This document shows positions 5,091 to 7,459 of a stretch of DNA of 7,459 nucleotides, piece after piece. The notes beneath the pieces were generated by a model. It did not search any database. It had not been told where the DNA came from and was given only the letters and a program-made list of their open reading frames with translations. The stretch's first letter is position 1; each line of letters opens with the position of its first letter. The stretch is taken from NCBI GenBank assembly GCA_946479535.1, contig CAMLGP010000123.1:1-7459 (forward strand). Reading direction: 5' to 3'. Made by a program: the position numbers and the translations under genes. This DNA comes from an uncultured Bacteroidota bacterium. GTDB lineage: Bacteria; Bacteroidota; Bacteroidia; Chitinophagales; Chitinophagaceae.

Positions 5091-7459
5091 ATGAAAAAAA
5101 CAATCCTGCTTTTTTTAGGGTTAGGTATGTTCCTACTCTCCCTGGCCCAGGATAGACAGATTAAAGGAAAAGTTGTAGACGATTCAGGTTCCCCCCTTTC
5201 AGGTGCAAATGTTATAGTAAAAGGATCCAGCACTGGTGTACAAACCGATGCTAATGGAGCTTTTACTATTTCAACCAGTGCCACCGGACGGGTAACTCTT
5301 GAAATCTCTTCTGCCGGTTTTCAATCAGCTACAGTAACTGCAGAGGGTAACTCTATAACTACTGTAACGCTTGCTAAATCCGTAGCCACCCTTGATGATG
5401 TGGTGGTGATTGGATATGCTACCCAGAAAAGAAGAGATATAACCAGTTCCGTTTCTTCTGTAAGCGGCCGGCAGTTAAAAGACAATCCACTTTCTTCTAC
5501 TGCTGAAGCATTGCAGGGAAGATTGGCTGGTGTACAGTTTGTACAAAGTGAAGGTGCTCCTGGTGCCGATATTATAGTACGGGTTCGTGGAGGCGGCTCC
5601 ATTACCCAGGACAATTCGCCGCTTTACATTGTTGACGGCGTGCAGGTTGATGCCGCGCTTAATGTGATTGCTCCGCAGGACATAGCCTCTATCGATGTAT
5701 TAAAAGATGCCGCATCAACTGCTATCTATGGTGCAAGAGGTGCAAATGGTGTGGTGATCATTACCACACGAAGCGGCCGTAATGGTAAAACCCTGATTAA
5801 TTATACGGGTTCAATGGGTTGGAGAGAATTACCAAAGACAATGGATGTTTTAAGTCCTTATGATTTTGTAAGGTGGCAATATGAAAGAAGCAGGGGAAGT
5901 GTAGCTGATAGCAGCAACTTTGCTCAAACCTATGGTACCACCTGGGATACTTTGAATGTATATAAAAACTATCCCGCGGTAAACTGGCAGGATGAGGTAT
6001 TTGGCAGGAGAGCCGGTTACCAGAATCATAATGTTTCAGTTAATGGAGGTAATGCCAATACTCAAATTAACCTGAGTCTTACTGCCAATCGTGAAGATGG
6101 TGTGCAGCTTGAGTCAGGTTTTGACAGAACCATTGCCAATTTTAAATTGGATCATAAAGTATCAGAAAAATTGAAGGTGGGATTCACTGCCCGGTATATT
6201 GATCAGAAGATCCGTGGTGCAGGTACTACCAATAGCGGTACAAGAGCAACTAACCGTCTTCGTCACGCTATTAATTACCGCCCCTTTGAACTAAGCACAC
6301 CTGTTGGCGGTATAGATGATTTTGATGAAGCCTATTACCTGGCTTCCAGTGGCGCCACTAATCCTGTTCTTCTAACTCAGGCCGAATACAGATTGAATGC
6401 AAGTGCTGCTACTTACCTGAGTGGTTACATTAACTATAATATTTTAAAAAATCTTCTTTTCCGTTCCGTTGCTGGTTATGATAATGCCAATATCCGGACT
6501 AATCTGTTCTATAGCAAGATCACTTCTACAGCGCGGAATTTTGCTTCCCTTCCAACTGCCACCATCGGAAGTCAGAATAATTACACCATGAGCAATTCCA
6601 ACACGCTCCAGTATTCACTAAATGATTTATGTGGTCACCATGATATTTCTATCCTGGCGGGTCAGGAAGTGGTTGACAGGCGTTCCAGACAATCCTCTTT
6701 TGAAACCCGGTATTTCCCAGCTGATATCAGTGCAAAAAAAGCGCTCGCCAATATGGGATTGGGATCTGCGCCTGCCGGTTCATCACAACCTTTACCCAGC
6801 TCATTTGAAGCCCCGCCATACCGGTTGTTCTCTTTATTTGGCAGGGCAACTTATGGTTTCGACGATAAATACCTGGCCAGCTTTAATGTGCGTTCAGACC
6901 GTTCTTCCAAATTCAATGGTGACAATGGAACACTTGTATTCGTTTCCGGTTCTGCAGCGTGGAGGTTCTCCAGGGAAAAATTCATGGAGAATATAGGATT
7001 TATTAATGATGCCAAACTGAGAGTGGGATATGGTACTGTAGGTAATGACAGGATAGGTGATCTCCTCTACCTTCAATTATACGGCGTAACTGGTCAGTAC
7101 GCTTTCAACCATTCCATTCTTCCCGGTTTTGCACCTCCCGCACTGGCAAATCCAGAACTGAAATGGGAACAGAACAAAACCTTCAATGTGGGTCTGGACC
7201 TCTCCTTATTCAAAAGCAGACTTGAATTGACAGTGGATGCATATAAGAATTCAGCAAATGACCTTTTACTGTCTGTGAATATCCCTCCAACAACAGGCTA
7301 TTCCTCTCAATTGCAGAATATCGGTTCTACCAGCAACCAGGGCGTAGAGTTCCAGGTGAGCGCTACACCTATTCTGAAAAAAGATTTTACCTGGACTTCC
7401 AATTTCAATATTTCAGTTAACAGGAACAAGGTAAAAGACCTGGGTGGTGTGAAACAGAT
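5091..7459 (+). CDS. SusC/RagA-like TonB-linked outer-membrane transporter (3' partial)
   Basis: The frame is open from the ATG at 5091 to the last base: 789 full codons with no stop, against about 1000 usual for the family, so the final barrel strands are missing. The signal peptide is MKKTILLFLGLGMFLLSLA, with cleavage likely before Q20. Residues 23-95 form a carboxypeptidase-regulatory-like beta-sandwich (IKGKVVDDSGSPLSGANVIVKG). A TonB-box-like segment, LDDVVVIGYATQKRRD, starts at 101. The plug domain follows, with LYIVDGVQV and the SusC hallmark LKDAASTAIYGARGANGVVI at 204-223. The rest is alternating beta strands of the barrel. Such proteins import oligosaccharides (sometimes peptides) across the outer membrane with TonB-ExbBD energy and a SusD lipoprotein lid, whose gene should follow to the right. 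The substrate cannot be read from sequence. The divergent LacI-type regulator suggests sugar-responsive control, in place of the ECF sigma/anti-sigma or hybrid two-component systems common for such loci; the N-terminus goes straight from signal peptide to the regulatory-like domain, with no STN anti-sigma-signalling domain, which agrees. No Shine-Dalgarno sequence is visible. Confidence 0.95.
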   Translation, partial: MKKTILLFLGLGMFLLSLAQDRQIKGKVVDDSGSPLSGANVIVKGSSTGVQTDANGAFTISTSATGRVTLEISSAGFQSATVTAEGNSITTVTLAKSVATLDDVVVIGYATQKRRDITSSVSSVSGRQLKDNPLSSTAEALQGRLAGVQFVQSEGAPGADIIVRVRGGGSITQDNSPLYIVDGVQVDAALNVIAPQDIASIDVLKDAASTAIYGARGANGVVIITTRSGRNGKTLINYTGSMGWRELPKTMDVLSPYDFVRWQYERSRGSVADSSNFAQTYGTTWDTLNVYKNYPAVNWQDEVFGRRAGYQNHNVSVNGGNANTQINLSLTANREDGVQLESGFDRTIANFKLDHKVSEKLKVGFTARYIDQKIRGAGTTNSGTRATNRLRHAINYRPFELSTPVGGIDDFDEAYYLASSGATNPVLLTQAEYRLNASAATYLSGYINYNILKNLLFRSVAGYDNANIRTNLFYSKITSTARNFASLPTATIGSQNNYTMSNSNTLQYSLNDLCGHHDISILAGQEVVDRRSRQSSFETRYFPADISAKKALANMGLGSAPAGSSQPLPSSFEAPPYRLFSLFGRATYGFDDKYLASFNVRSDRSSKFNGDNGTLVFVSGSAAWRFSREKFMENIGFINDAKLRVGYGTVGNDRIGDLLYLQLYGVTGQYAFNHSILPGFAPPALANPELKWEQNKTFNVGLDLSLFKSRLELTVDAYKNSANDLLLSVNIPPTTGYSSQLQNIGSTSNQGVEFQVSATPILKKDFTWTSNFNISVNRNKVKDLGGVKQ

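Noticed and set aside
5051..5614. Two minus-strand open frames (77 and 97 residues)
   Set aside because: Antisense to the SusC-like gene's well-supported signal, regulatory-like and plug domains.
6622..6996. 124-residue plus-strand open frame and an overlapping 60-residue minus-strand frame (6894-7076)
   Set aside because: Both are out of frame with the SusC-like gene, which stays open and homologous throughout; there is no sign of a frameshift.

Overview
The window reads as chromosomal DNA from a member of the Bacteroidota, most likely a Chitinophagaceae-like soil or plant-associated glycan degrader. The reasons are a SusC/RagA-type TonB-linked outer-membrane protein with a carboxypeptidase-regulatory-like N-terminal domain, the end of a GH92 glycoside hydrolase, starts mostly without Shine-Dalgarno sequences but with A/T-rich leaders, and a candidate TAnnTTTG-type -7 promoter element. 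The exact genus is inference.

Layout. (1) 1-303: C-terminal 100 residues of a GH92 alpha-mannosidase-family enzyme, plus strand, cut by the window edge. (2) 304-661: a gene-free spacer holding an 11-bp tandem repeat (five copies plus a partial one) with opposite-strand copies about 50-70 bp away. (3) 662-1069, minus: a small four-helix membrane protein of the SPW-repeat type. (4) 1070-1355: a spacer with a 20-codon small ORF that runs into a perfect 10-bp inverted repeat, directly followed by a -7-like element in front of the next gene. (5) 1356-3582, plus: a two-gene unit encoding an exported beta-propeller-like protein and a lipoprotein with Ig-like (SbsA/Big_5-type) domains, neither of assigned function. 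(6) 3586-4635, minus: a LacI-family regulator, ending tail to tail with the lipoprotein gene. (7) 4636-5090: a 455-bp divergent spacer with several dyad elements, including a perfect 12-bp CpG-centred palindrome that suits a LacI-type operator. (8) 5091-7459, plus: a SusC-like TonB-dependent transporter, open to the window end, so the last quarter or so is missing.

How the parts fit. The LacI regulator and SusC gene are divergent and probably form the left edge of a polysaccharide utilisation locus, with susD and enzyme genes expected to the right. The GH92 end belongs to an operon to the left, and whether both loci act on the same glycan cannot be seen here. The least explained parts are the propeller/Ig-lipoprotein pair, the inverted repeat in front of it, and the 11-bp repeat array. 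I see no RNA genes, CRISPR array, transposase, phage gene or defence system.
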